Origin: Chamaecyparis obtusa
Taxonomy: Eukaryota; Streptophyta; Pinopsida; Cupressales; Cupressaceae
Direction: 5' to 3'
NCBI GenBank assembly: GCA_027943335.1
Contig: BSBK01000765.1
Span: 162,001-226,000 of the forward strand
Length of the DNA stretch: 64,000 nucleotides
Part shown: positions 47,034 to 59,906 of the stretch, in pieces
Numbering within the stretch: position 1 is the stretch's first letter
Layout: each line of letters begins with the position of its first letter
Made by a program: the position numbers and the translations under genes
The notes under the pieces: generated by a model
Told to the model about the DNA's origin: nothing
The model's input: only the letters and a program-made list of their open reading frames with translations
Databases searched by the model: none

Positions 47034-48470
47034 ATCTCTTTCTATGGTTGTTTTGAGTTAGGATTTGGTTGGGATGTCCCTCAAAACCCCAAGTTATGCT
47101 TTCCTGGGCAATTAGATATTTGATGTGAGGCCTTGGCCTTGTGTTCTGAGTTCTGGGCAGCAGGTATTTTTTATGCTACTATTTGTTTGCTGGTTATGGG
47201 TTACTAGTTAACAATATTTTATCTCTTCCAGTGTTTCTTCTTGTTGGGGTTCTAAACCCCCCTCCAAATCTATTTGTTAAAGGGTTCTAGGGCCCCTTCA
47301 AAACCTAGTTTTTCCTTAATCCAAAAACATAGTGTAATTATAAATTAAAATATATATTTTCAAAAGTTATCATGTATTCGAAGTAAGATTACACAAAAAT
47401 TAATTAAATCTAAATTTATTTTTTAAAAAATTTATTTATTAGCATGCAATTTTGTTGATGGAATTGATGGATTTGTTGATGCAATTTTGTTGAAAAGTTT
47501 TTGGGGTAGTTTCTCCTTGTATCCCTATTGTGTATGACTCTATGTTGATATGCTAGAGCCAAAACATCTCTCTCATTGGGTGGGTGTGGCATTGGATCCT
47601 GCATTGCCAGAGGGTCTTCCTATTTTGCTCTGCTCTAGGATTTTGTTGGGGATTTTTTTATGGGGATTTTGAGGGCATTGAGGAGGACTATTTATTATAG
47701 ATCTTTTCCTTCCCGAGTGTAGTTTCCATGGGGATAGGCTTGTCTAGCTTTGTGCATTTGTGTGTGGCTTATCTTAATCGCCTTCCTATCAGTTGTGGAT
47801 TACCGATTTGTGGTGCACAGAGGTTTCCCCTCTTGTTCATGTTTCTCCTTTTTGTTCATGATGCTTCTCTTCCTTAGTTGGTTTTTTGGCTTGTGCCTTG
47901 GTGATTTGGGTCTTGTGGATGGCCCTCTTCATGTTGTCTCTTGTATTGTAGTTTATTTTTGTAGGCTCTTTTTGTGCCTCCCTTCCCTATTTGTGAGGGT
48001 TCAGTTCAACTTTTTTATCTGGGCTTCTCCTTCAAGATTTTGGGCCTTATGCCACTAGTGTTGAGGGTCTTGGTGGTTTTATGTCTTTTATAATGTAGGT
48101 ATTACATCTAAGAAGACACTCATTTATTTTTTTATATGTTGTGGCCAACATCTCCATGTTGTGGTGGAGATCCCTACTAAGGTGGGGTTTCATTCTAATG
48201 CTCAATGACAGTTTAAGGTTATTCTCCTTCTTCTCGCTTCTTTCCCTCTTCCTAGATTGAGGTGAAAGTTCCTATTGAGATGGAGGCTTGACCTATTGAG
48301 GTGGCTTGTTGCTAGATGAAAGATGTGGGAAGGGGCAATTGGTGGTATTCTCTATCACTTGGTTATATGGAGGTTGGATGGAATATGCCTAATTTTTTTG
48401 TTCAACTTTTCTTATCTCATCTTTTCCTATTGGGTTAGGTTCCTCACCTTTGCAGGTATCGATGAGTATT
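47034..48470 (+). repeat. 1.84-kb repeat Q: right half of split unit plus start of next
   Basis: Continues the unit broken at 14889 and matches 51019-51900 and then 51895-52470. It contains the landmark TGTCCCTCAAAACCCC and ends at about 48470, where an unrelated segment starts. ORFs such as 47750-48058 are not conserved between units. Confidence 0.8.
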
Positions 48471-49643
48471 TTTTAGGAATAACCCCAAGAGATAAATGAG
48501 AGGGGGGGTGAATTAGTTATCTACAAGATTCAATTCTTTATCCAATTAAGTACAAAATAACATTAAGCACATACACAATAAGATATAACTTAACACAACA
48601 CCATTATTTTGGTTACAGAGAAACCCAAAAAGGTATAAACCCTTGTAGAAATTAGCACCCACTATAAAATGCACCAAAGTATAATGATCCATGTTAGAAG
48701 ATCTTACAACCCTATTAGGATTTGATATTTACAATGCATGAAGTACAGTGACCTATTCAAAGGTCAAACCAACCTTGTTAGGAGTCTTTTGTAAATAACC
48801 CTATTAGGGGTGAGGACACACTGGCTAGGAGAACACTTCTCAAATGGTGAAGGCTGCAACCTTCTACATAATAAAAACACACTATATCTAGATCTTGGTG
48901 AACTGTGAATTGGACCTACTGTCTCGATCAGTTCCAATGGATAGCATACACTCTCTACTTCTTCACATATAGCTTTAGTGGCCCAACACTTTGTACTTTC
49001 AACTTTTCTCTTTTCTTCACTTCATTTCTCTTTCTTTCTTCCTTCCCATTAAGCAATCGCAACTGACTAGATATAAGTATTTTTCTCCAAAAGATATAAT
49101 CAAGTTGGCCTATTAGAACCTTCTTGAAATCATATTAGAGAAATACTACAACTCTCCAAAAACATCTCCAATGCCTAAGCCAAACGCACAACACAAAAAG
49201 GACCCTGCAACTCAATATTGGTAGATGTGTCACTTCACACTGTCGGCTCCACCAAATTAACTAAAACTTTACTTACAAGCTGAAATAAGTTATGCGCTCT
49301 TAACCAAACATTCTTAACTCATAACCAAACATGCATACTATAATGATAGGCACAGCCACTGAAACAATATAAACACTATCGACTCCAATAAACAATCTCA
49401 AGAAACTGTAACTGGCGAATAGAAACATCATAAATTAACTTCAACTGCACAACTAACTCCATGTCCATGATCATAGCTTCATAAACATGTCTACAACACA
49501 AATATAAATGTGCTAGGCTCCAACATAACCATATTGAGAATCACATACAAAACTCTTCTTGTGACACTGTCAGGAACACTACTATTACAAACAACTACAC
49601 AAATGTCTATACTCAGAATCAACCTTTGGGTCTATGATATCAT
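48471..49643. mobile_element. Interspersed repeat inserted in the Q array, unclassified
   Basis: It interrupts repeat Q just after GAGTATT and contains GAGAGGGGGGGTGAATTAG. I recognise that sequence as a common motif of plant LTR retrotransposons, but I cannot assign a family. It has no coding sequence and the ends are not resolved. It may be a solo LTR or LTR fragment. Confidence 0.45.
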
Positions 49644-50189
49644 GATGTATGAGTGCAAGGGAATGGAATAAAAAAAAATTCCTTAAATCTTTAGAGCAGA
49701 ATTTGTTATGAGGGCATGGGAATGGAATACAAATTTTCTTTCTTTAATTTATTTTTTTTTATGGAATTTATTCTTGATGTGATAGAAAAAAGATTCAACG
49801 AGTTGTTACACTTCTGTAGCTTTCTTATTATAACTTTAACATCTCTCTCATTGAAAAATTTTAGTGTAAGCTTCTGAAGATGGGTTCTCAGCTCAAACGA
49901 GTGTCATATACACATCATTTATTTCCCATTATTTATCATCTCTTTTTGTTATCACAAAGGATTAGACTCTCTTTTTCTTGTGGCTCTCAATTAATGTAAG
50001 ATATAAGATAAATTAATAAGAAATCTGATGTATTAGGCCATGCTTATAAGGCCAGATTTATGCCTTCTCAATCATATATACATCATTTATTGGCCAATCT
50101 TTATTTTCTCTTTTTTCTTATGGATATGGTAGAAATATTCACATATGTTTTGGCTCTTAGTTTCACTTGGGTGGGAAACTATTCACCTT
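49644..50189 (+). repeat. Repeat P, copy 3
   Basis: Matches 10708-11140, with an extra 60-80 bp near 49690-49790. It runs directly into repeat Q at TTTTATTTGGGCTTCTCC. Confidence 0.75.
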
Positions 50190-52935
50190 CATTTTATTTG
50201 GGCTTCTCCTTCGAGTTTTTGGGCCTTATGCCACCCGTGTGGAGGGTCTTGGTGATTTTATGTCTTTTCCAATGTAGGTGTTATACCTAAGAAGACCCTC
50301 ATTTGTTTGTTTGGCTATTGTGGTTGGCAAATCCATGCTGTGGTGAAAATCCCTATTGAGGTGGGGTTTCATTCTAAGGCTCAATGGTAGTTGAAGGTTA
50401 CTCTTCTTCTTCTCTCTTCATCCCCTCTTCCTATTGAGGTAAAAGTTCCTATTGAGATGGAGACTTGACCTATTAAGCTGGTTTTTTGCTAGATGAAAGA
50501 GGTGGGAAGGGCTAGTTGGTGGTCTTCTCTACTACTTGGTTGTATGGAGGATGGCTAGAAGATGCTTGAGTTTTCTGTTTCAACTTTTCTTGTCTCATCT
50601 TTTACTATTGATTCGAGTTTCTCACCTTTGTAGGTGTCAAAGATTATTGTCTCTGGGCTCGGTATTTATTGGATGGATTGTTATTTTCCAAGGAACCTTT
50701 CTTGTATCTTCTTTCTTTTGGCAGGATTTTGCTTGGAGCTTTGGGGAGCCTTCCCAAACCCCACTTCTCTAATGAAGGTTAAGGGAGCCTTTCAAAACCC
50801 TAATGTCAAGGTACAAATGAAGCTTAATCTATTCATGTATTTAAGCTTCTTTTTTCTTCTAAATTCTAGTTTGGTGCTGCATAAGGTTATGGTTCAGGGA
50901 ATCCTTCAAGTCCCCATTATGGTTCTGGGTCCGAGGTTGAAACCCATGTTTTCTTCAGTTGGCTCTTTTTCATGCTTTTCTTTCATGTTTGGTTGGATGC
51001 TGACAATTTTCAAGGGCCCATATCTGGTTGTGGTTGTTTTGAGTTAGGATTGGATTGGGATGTCCCTCAAAACCCCAAGTTATCCTTTCTTAGGCAATTG
51101 GCTATTAGATGTGAGGCCTTGGCCTTGTGTTCTGCATTTTGGGCAGCTGGTATATTTTTAGTTTTTATTTTTCTACTATTGTTTCTCTGCTAGTTATCAG
51201 CTCTAGTTAGTAATGTTTTATCTCTTGCAGTGTTTCTTCTTGTTGGGGTTCTAGACCCGGCCACTCAAATATATTTTTAAAGCATTCTGAGGCCTCTTCA
51301 AAACATGGTTTTACCTTAACCCCAAAACATAGTGTAATTATAATATAAAATATATATTTTCAAAAGTTATCATGTATTGAAAGTAAGATTACAAAAAAAT
51401 TAATTAAATCTAAATTTAATTTTTTGCTATTTTTATTTATTAGTAGGAAATTTTGTTGATGGAATTCATGGATTTGTTGATGCAATTTTGTTGACAGCTT
51501 TTTGGGGTAATTTCTCCCTATATCCCTATTGTGTGTGACTCTATGTTTCTATTCTAGAGAAAGAAATTATCTCTCATTGGGTGGGCACGGGATTGGATCC
51601 CATTGCCAGAGGGTCTTCCTATTTTACCCTTCTCTGGGATTTTGTTGGGGATTTTTTATGGGGATTTTGAGGGCGTTTAGGAGGACTGTTTCCTTTAGAT
51701 TTCCTAGGTGTGGTTTCTATGAGGCTAGGCTTTTATGACTTTGTGCATTGGTGCGTGTCTTGTCTTCATCACCTCCCTATCACTTGTGGAATGCTAATTT
51801 GTCATGCACATAGGTTTCCCCTCTTGTTCGTGATTCTCCTTTTCGTTTGTGATGCTTATCTGCCTTAGTTAGTTTGTTGGCTTGTGCCTTGGTGATTTGG
51901 GTCTTGTAGATGGCCCTCTTCATGTTGTCTCTTGTATTGGAGTTTATTTTGGTAGGATCTTTTTGTGCCTCCCTTCCCTATTTGTCAGGGTTCAGTTCAA
52001 TTTTTTTTATCTGGGCTTCTCCTTCGAGTTTTTGGGCCTTATGCCACTAGTGTGTATGGTCTTGGTGTTTTTATGTCTTTTTTGAAGTAGGTGTTACATC
52101 TAAGAAGACACTCATTTGTTTTTTTGCATGTTGTGGCTGACAACTCCATGTTGTGGTGGAGATCCCTATTGAGGTGGGGTTTCATTCTAAGGTTCAATGA
52201 CAGTTGAAGGTTACTCTACTTCTTCTCTCTTCTTCCCCTCTTCCTATATTGAAGTGAAAGTTCCTATTGAGATGGAGGCTTGACCTATTGAGGTGGCTTG
52301 TTGCTAGATGAAAGATGTGGGAAGGGGTAGTTGGTGGTATTCTCTATTACTTGGTTGTATAGAGGCTAGCTGGAAAATGCTTAAGCTTTTTGTTTAACTT
52401 TCCTTATCTCAGCTTTTCCTATTGAGTTGGGTTCCTCACCTTTGCAGGTGTCGAGGAGTATTGTTGCTAGGCTAGGTCTTTATTGGAAGTATTGTTATTT
52501 TCAAGGAAACTTTTCTTGTACCTTCTTTCTTTTGGTAGTATTTGTCTTGGTAGTTTGGGTATCATTCCAAAACCTTGTTTATCTAATGAAGGTTAAGGGA
52601 GCCTTTCAAAACCCTAATGTCATGGTGGAGCTGAAGCTTAATCTATTCATGTAATTAAGTTGGTTTTTTTTAGTTGTGGTTTTTTTTCTACTAGGGGGAA
52701 TGGTGTTTCCTTCATAGAATAAGGTTATGGTTCAAGGAATCCCTTAAATCCTAATAATGGTTTTAGCTCCTAGGTTAAAACCCAAGTTTTCTTCAGCTAG
52801 TTCTTTTTCATGCTTTTGTTTCATGTTTGGGTGGATCCTGACAATTTTCAAGGGCCCATCTCTGTGTATGGTTGTTTTGAGTTAGGATTGGGTTGGGGTG
52901 TCCCTCAAAACCCCAAGTTATCCTTTCTTGGGTGA
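50190..52935 (+). repeat. 1.84-kb repeat Q array, about one and a half units
   Basis: The landmark GGCCCAT recurs at 51016 and 52854, giving a period of about 1.84 kb. The same unit underlies 14023-14889/47029-48470. The unit has TTC/CTT-rich stretches and phenylalanine/leucine-rich ORFs that are neither in frame nor full length between copies. Its nature (tandem satellite or piece of a larger element) is open. It is cut by the CACTA-like end at 52939. Confidence 0.75.
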
Positions 52936-53563
52936 TTACACTACTACATTTTGGGCCAAATTTTGACAGAAACTTTTGATGGATGATTTCTTTTTATGAA
53001 TTTGGTGTTTTTTTTTTGTAATAGGCCCCAATGGTGTTGGTATTCTGATGGGTTCTAAATAGACCATCAGAATTCTGACAGTTTTGGGGTATAATTGAAA
53101 AAAAAAAGTGAAACGATGAAATAATTTTTATTTCAATTGCATATAGAAAAGGGGCGGGAGAAAATGAGCAAAAGGTGAGTGTGAGAGAAGGTATGTGATT
53201 TCTTCATCTTTCGAGCCTCTGGCATCATATTCGACCCCAAATTTCAAATGTGTTGCATTTTATTTGATCATGAATGCTCTGTGAAATGACCATATTTTGC
53301 TAGTGTCATTCCCCAGCCAGTGCTTTATCTCATTTATTTGATGTTATTGGTGCTTGTGCTCAAGGATATCGATTCACTATTTTGAAATGTTTGCATTCAC
53401 ATTTGTTGATATTACTGGCACATTTAATGACGCCATGGTATATTGCAGAGATGCTCACTCAAATGACCACATTCTACTAGTGTCGTGCCCTAGCCCATGC
53501 TTTAACTCCATTATTTGATGTTATTAGTTATTTTTATTTTTTTGAAATGTTGACTGTGGTTAT

Positions 53564-56500
53564 TGTTGCCATTATGTTTACTCTTTTGGAGGCCTAGTTA
53601 CTAGATGAGCTACATTATCCTAGTTTACGTTATTAGGTGATCTTGCTTAAAATTTGTGTTCATTTGCAAAGTACATGAAGGGAAAAGAAATGAACTGCAT
53701 ATAAGATTACATGTGCATATATCAATGTTAAGCATGTTGTACAAAAGGGGAAAGAACTAAAAATAACATCTATTTAAGCTCACCCATGCCGTGAGCATAG
53801 CCATTGCCAGAATTACATAAATGAGTGCAAATATACATATATAATGAACATAAATACAGGGGTACCAGACATTGGCTTGTAATGGTCTATCTCCACGATG
53901 TTCCCTGTGTGCTCCTATGATCCTGTACCTGCAGATAAGAGAAGAGAAGTGGGTTAGATCCAATGGATCTAAACAATGCCTGGTAGCATAGTACCTATCT
54001 ACATGCATGCATACGTTCACTCAGCTATACACCTCTAACATGGGCTGTGCTTAGGGTAGGTGCATGAGGAGGCTCTAGAAATAAAAGAAATGCCATTATT
54101 TTTTTTACTAATATGTTTGTTCTATGTGCAGATGAATGCCCTTGACCTGTGATGTAGTCGATACTAGGAAAACCTTATTTCCTTGACAGTGGCTGCATCA
54201 CAAGGCAAGAGCACCCATGATGAATAGGGAAACATTTAGTAAGTGAAACACTTAAGAACCATAGATCCATATCAAATGAAGCATGTTTGAAGCATTGACA
54301 ACAGAGCATTGGCATAGGGACATTCAGTAAGGCCATTCGCTGAGTAATCAGCAAATGAACATGAAATGAACACCATAGCAACCAGATGGCACAACATCAT
54401 TTGGAACAAGTAGGGAGGCCAAGTGCATAGGTTCTATCAATGAATAGATCCTAGCATGATCATGCTTAACCACAGCTCATAGTAAATAGCAGCAATAGGA
54501 TTTAGCTCATCAAATATGTGGAACAGTAAGTAATCAAGAACCCCCAAATCTAAGCATTGTGCAAAAAGGGATATGATAGGTTGCAGGCCAATCATCATGC
54601 AATAGTCATATACAAGTCATAATGGATGGTGCCATCAAAAGAAGCAAATACAAAGTGTTAATGCATGAATCACTAGTGTGTTATAATAATAGTGGCCTCC
54701 AAGGGGAAACAAATGAATAATGATGCTTTCTCACAGCCCATGGAGAATCAACAACAAGCCATAACTCATAAGCATGTACATAAAGATACCCATTCCATAA
54801 CTCACAGGCTGCAACAACGACTGTACACAACAACCTTTATGAATAAAACAGTGATCTAACAATAAATTCAAGCAGTGAACTTTCAAAACAATGCAAAGAA
54901 CATGGTGCCCTAATCTTTACAAGTGATGAATGCAGAGGATGCCATGCCCTAGCTTGTGGACCATCAAAGTGAAGTAACAAGCATTGAAAAATCGTAGCAA
55001 AAAGAGAATTCACAGGTTATAGCACATGAGCCTCCACAACTAGTTGATAACTGAAAGCATTGACAACATGAATGGAAGGAAACTCATAGCCATGATCAAA
55101 GTGGCATGATATAAAAATTGAAGCATGATAACAGTAACATCATGGGATTGTGTTAGTGTTACACAACAATGGCGATAGCATGGAGATACAAGGGTGAACG
55201 CATGACACATCTCACTATGCCACTATGAGCTAGGGCACGACATAAGAAATGGACTCAATAGCACCTTTGCACATATGGAATAGTTTCAACAATGGCATGA
55301 ATGTCGTGAGCCACAATCTATAATAGTAGATTCAAACTGGTGCCCATTAAGCTTGAACCACATGCATTATGGTGCTCATCAAGTATAGACAATGAAGTAC
55401 CAGCGGGGACATGGCATTAAACAATACAGTGCGCATGTCCTTGAAAGCCAAGGGGATTTCCATAAGTCAAACTATTGAATACCCTAACAGGGCACGACAC
55501 AATGCCATTGGGCCAGTAAATAATGAATCAAATTATGCATTGATGCCCTTAGGGCCATACATGGCATGAAGCAGTAAATACAATGCATAAGAATATGAAG
55601 TAATAAAACAAAGAAGTCAATACAATGCGGAGGATTACAATGAAAAAGTGCATAATACCCCTCAAACACATTTAGTGCCCTCAAAATTAAAAGCAAAATA
55701 TAGAGTAGTGACGCCCTAGTCCTTGCAAGCTATGAATACAAGATACAACAATCAATGATATCAAATTCATAGCAATGCCATCACAATATCCTCATAATGC
55801 AGAGATAGAAGAAATTATCAGTACAGATAAAACAATAAACCCAACTATTGTGCCCTCATTTATTTTGAGGAAGAATGAGCATGAATAGAGTGCTGAAAGA
55901 CAATACTTACCATGACAATACGAAGCCGTGAATAGATGTTTCTAAGGCCAAGGTCAAGCATCTAGTGCAGAACTGCTAGCAGAATTGGAAACTTGCCAAT
56001 TGTTGAAGGAGGAGGTTCACAGTGCCAGTGACAGAGGGGTTTTGAATTATGGCTTTTGATATTTTCTTTTTCTCCCCTTTGTTGGGTTGAGATTCATTAA
56101 TCTTTATTTTTCTATGTATCTTAAGATTTGGTGGGAATTTTGACAAGTCATTAGGTTGGGATACAATATGCTAGGGTGCATGATGTATGTAGATGAATTT
56201 ATGTTTTCCCCATTTCTTTTGCGTGAGAATATTTTAAATATGTGATAATCCATGTTGTTAGCATAGGTGGATTTGTAAAAATATAGATACTATGAAAATG
56301 TGTTTTCCCCTTTTTAATATTGGGTTGAGAATCATTTTTGGAGGCTTATTAAATCCATTTTATGTCTCAATAGGGGTCAATATTTTAATGTAAAGTCATT
56401 ACAAAAGTTTTATTATAAGATATCGACAAGTGGTGTTTTTATAAACCCTTGTTAGAATATCATTTATAGAGGCATGACTTAGTGGTAGAATAGTCTTCTT

Positions 56501-57292
56501 TGACTAGCTATTTTTAGGCGGTCCCACTTTCCTCACCTCCCTAGAATCTCGGGAATCTAGCATCCGGATTTATGGAGCTTTTATAACCCTATATGCAGTT
56601 ATTTTCTATCTTTAGGAGGTTGTGGGTCATGATGCAGATTCCTAGGTTTAGTTTTTATACCTCTCACTTCTATGATTGAGGTTAGTTCTTCATTCTCTCT
56701 TTCTTGGAGATGAATGCTTCTAGCTCAGGAGAAGCAGATTGATGTACATGGCTCCTTTCATTGAGAATAAAATAGTATTCCTTCTCATCCATGTTATTTT
56801 TTGAGTTTTCTTATTTGAATTCATGTCAAAGTTATTGTGATTTTGTCATCCTTTACTTTGCACATTTGTTCAAGTTGAAAGTTCAAGAAGGTGTTTTGCA
56901 GTTGTTGTTCTAATCTGTGTAAATTTGGTTTTAAGTTGTGGGAGTTTTTCCCTTCTTTTAATCTAAATACCTCTTTATTTCAAGGATTGTCAAGGCAGAC
57001 AAGGTCATTTTGTGATTTACCAGGTTATTTTAAGTGTCATTGTGAGTTTCAATTCAATCTATGGATCTATCAAAGTTTGGTGAATCACCTAGTTTAGTTT
57101 CAGTTTCATGTGCTCTCTCTCACTTTTCCTTCAAAGTTCAATTCAATTTTAGGTGATTCAAGGGGAAACCGGCCCCTAATCTAGAGGTCTACTCTCTGAT
57201 ACGTTACCCATAGCCTGAGTTTAGTCCCCTCTTTCACGGGATTGCTAGGTTCTACACTTAGCCATACTTGGGTGCAATCCCTAGTGACAATA
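53564..57292 (+). repeat. 5' LTR (3,729 bp)
   Basis: Collinear with 59907-63803 except for a deletion of about 165 bp after 55087 (sequence present at 61430-61600 and 2620-2780). The outer end has decayed from CAACA to CAATA. Small ORFs are not shared in frame with the other copies. Confidence 0.85.
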
Positions 57293-57297
57293 GCTTT

Positions 57298-57315
57298 TGG
57301 CATGTCCGGTGGGAC
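57298..57315 (+). other. Primer-binding site (TGGCATGTCCGGTGGGAC)
   Basis: It begins with TGG, 5 bp after the 5' LTR, at the point where the three LTR copies cease to match. I cannot assign the primer tRNA with confidence. Confidence 0.6.
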
Positions 57316-57495
57316 AATAGTGATGTTTCTCAACATTCACTGGGATTTTGGTGTGATCCATAGTGCAATCAGCCTTTAAGAGGTAGTTTGTTTCAAGCAC
57401 GATGGCAACTCTAAGAAAAATCTACTAGTTTAAATAGTTCAAGTGCTGATAAGTTTCAGAAAGTATCTTTTTACCAGCTCATTTGATGAGCAAGC

Positions 57496-59619
57496 ATGTT
57501 AATCCATAATGCATATTCTCCCTATCACCACCCATATCATGAAAAATCCACACACGTGCTAGAATTCATTTAGTATCAAGTTGGCCAAGCAGTAGCATAT
57601 AGTCAAAATAGCCCACCAACAATAAATTACCAGCATTCGCCACCATACCCTCCCACCCAACAGCAAGCATCATGGCAACATTCCTATCAACCACCCTATG
57701 AAGATCACCATTACAATCCTCAGAATTAGCCTAATGTCACTTCAGATTCAAACTCCATGTCCTCTTTTTTGACAATTTTTCAGGAGGAGATGAGCTCTTT
57801 CATGAAGGACTATGCAAAGATGAAGTCTCAGAAAGAGGAGCTCTCAAGGGAGATACATAACTAGATAGCAATTCATGAGCAGATCCTTGAAGAGAAGAAC
57901 CATCTCATATTGACACAAGAGAAGGTTTATAAGAAGAGTCTGGAGGATCGTCAAGAATTCATAAGGGGCATTTACCAGACAGCTACACAAAATTAGGAGA
58001 ATCTCTAAAAAGAGTTAGTAGAAAAGGATGTGTTTCATGATCATGAGCAGGAGACACTTGCCAAGTAGATTGTGGAAAAGGATCAATTGATTAAGAATCT
58101 ATTGGCACAAGCACCAAGTCAAGGAAATCAAGAAGTTATTACTGCCCCTACACAAGAAGGCTCACCAGATCCACCAGAGGGCAATGGAAACTTAACACAT
58201 TCTTGGAGACCCTTATGGACCTTGTATCCGGGTTACGAGATGCCAGCTCTTGTTAAGGAGGAGATCCAGAAGGAGATTCCTCATGCTACTAAAGAGAACC
58301 TAGAAGCTTTGTAGATCAGACAAGAGACCCATAAGGTACAAATCCCAAGTTTCTTACCTAGTAAGTCCATTTGCACTTCTATTGAAATTCCAAGCTTTAA
58401 GACTTCTTCTTCGGTTTAGAGTCTTAGTCAACATGAGCCTAATCTCCATGCATTTCTAGAGCCTATTCATGACATCATCTTAGTTTCTCATCTAGTCCAT
58501 CCTATTCCTATATAAGAGACACCTGAAAGGTTCAAATTCCTAAGAGAGAGTGAACTCGTCTTGCAGCAGATTAAGCCCTATGAGCCAATTTGTGAAGAGA
58601 CCCTTACATCTCATAGCATTAAAGGCCTCCATGAGGAAGATGATTCTTGTCTTCTAGGTGTACTTTTTCATGATGATCATGAGGAACAAGTAGACTTATT
58701 ACATGATGATGGGTTGGAGCAGCCAGATAAGGATCAGCAAGTAAGTGAAGAAGGTGAGACCCTAACTGATTTATTTGAGGAAATGCCTTCTTATATTGAG
58801 CAAAGTGAAGTAGTGCAAGACTTACTAGTTAAGCTCACTGATTGTGACAAGGAAGATGATGTAGTTGTTCCTAGCTTAGGACAACAAGAAAATTTTGACT
58901 CTATGATAAATGCTTTCTGGTTAGCTTTTATTTGTGTTCCTCATCGTCTTGAAATAGATGATAACATGTATGTCCCTAAGGAAGATCTTTCATTTCAAGA
59001 GGCTAATGTTGTGCCAGTTATAGCATCTAAGCCTGTGTGCAATAAAATGGTGGATGAATCTCAAGAATCTTGTTTCTTGAACCATGAGGAGGGGCCAGTT
59101 ATGGTTAAGGACTTGATGCAGTTTGATACCTTTGACGAGTTGTTGGATGTTCCAACTAATGAAGAGGATGGTCCTCTAATTGAAAAAGAAGAAAGATTAT
59201 GGTAGACTATCATGGAGGGGCAAAGATTTGATCAACATGATGGAGGTGTGTGTAAGATGCATACTGAGCAGCAAGAGAGGCCTGGTTTTATGCTCTCTAG
59301 GGGGTGTCCTATCAGATATCTAGCCCAAATGGGGTCGATTGAAACATGCATACTAAAAGACTCAGTGGAGGGTGATGTCAAGAGCCTACTCACTGGTGAC
59401 CAGGAGCTTATTCAGCATCATCAGACTCCCTGGGAGGATAGCATCTATGATCTATTTGAGGTTAGCAGTCTATTATACCAAATTCAAAAGTTGGTATGCC
59501 AGACAGGTCAGTACATTTTTGTGTTCCATATTCTCTTTGTTGGCATCAAATATGAAAAGTATAATATTTTGAGGAGAATGGGAAGCTATTTCAACAATCC
59601 AATTAATGGATTTGTTTAA
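57496..59619 (+). pseudogene. Single long internal ORF, gag-like position (10 nonsense codons)
   Basis: An ATG at 57496 opens one frame of 707 codons, kept without frameshift to a terminal TAA at 59617. Parts in order: a tyrosine/proline/glutamine/histidine-rich N-terminus (YHPYHEK type, TQQQASWQHSYQPPYED); a charged, coiled-coil-like section (EEMSSFMKDYAKMKSQKEEL, KKSLEDRQEF); and an acidic C-terminal half shared with copy A. Ten premature stops interrupt it: eight TAG, two TAA, no TGA. One, at 59203, is CAG in copy A. No protease, RT, integrase or zinc knuckle is seen. It probably encoded a structural, gag-like protein for a pol-less element. Confidence 0.7.
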
Positions 59620-59906
59620 CCAGTTTGCTGATACTAGTTAGAGTAGGGGAGGGTAGATGTTTTTAGTTTTTGTGTTTCCTAAGTGCCTGGCACAAGCTTG
59701 TTTTTAGTTTAGTTTTCCATTTGGTTTGAGTAGCAATAAGCCAGAGAAGTTGTTTCTGACAGTTAAGTGGTTTTGTCAGCAGAAGGAGGATGGTTGTTCT
59801 AAGGAGCTAAGTTCAGTTTGAGGCTTTATGACACTATGTCCAATGGATCTATAAGGCAGCTGGTCAAGATGCCTAGCAAGCAAGCACTTATTAGAGGTCG
59901 CTAGAA
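59620..59906 (+). other. 3' untranslated region before the 3' LTR
   Basis: Matches 922-1096, then has about 113 bp (from 59792) that copy A lacks. CAGAAGGAGGATGG at 59779 is a weak polypurine candidate. The bases just before the LTR (AGAGGTCGCTAGAA) are only partly purine. Confidence 0.5.

Noticed and set aside
53272..53527. TCTACTAGTG near 53494 as a CACTA right end
   Set aside because: It lies within a diverged duplication whose other copy reads TTTGCTAGTG, and no subterminal repeat or TSD accompanies it.
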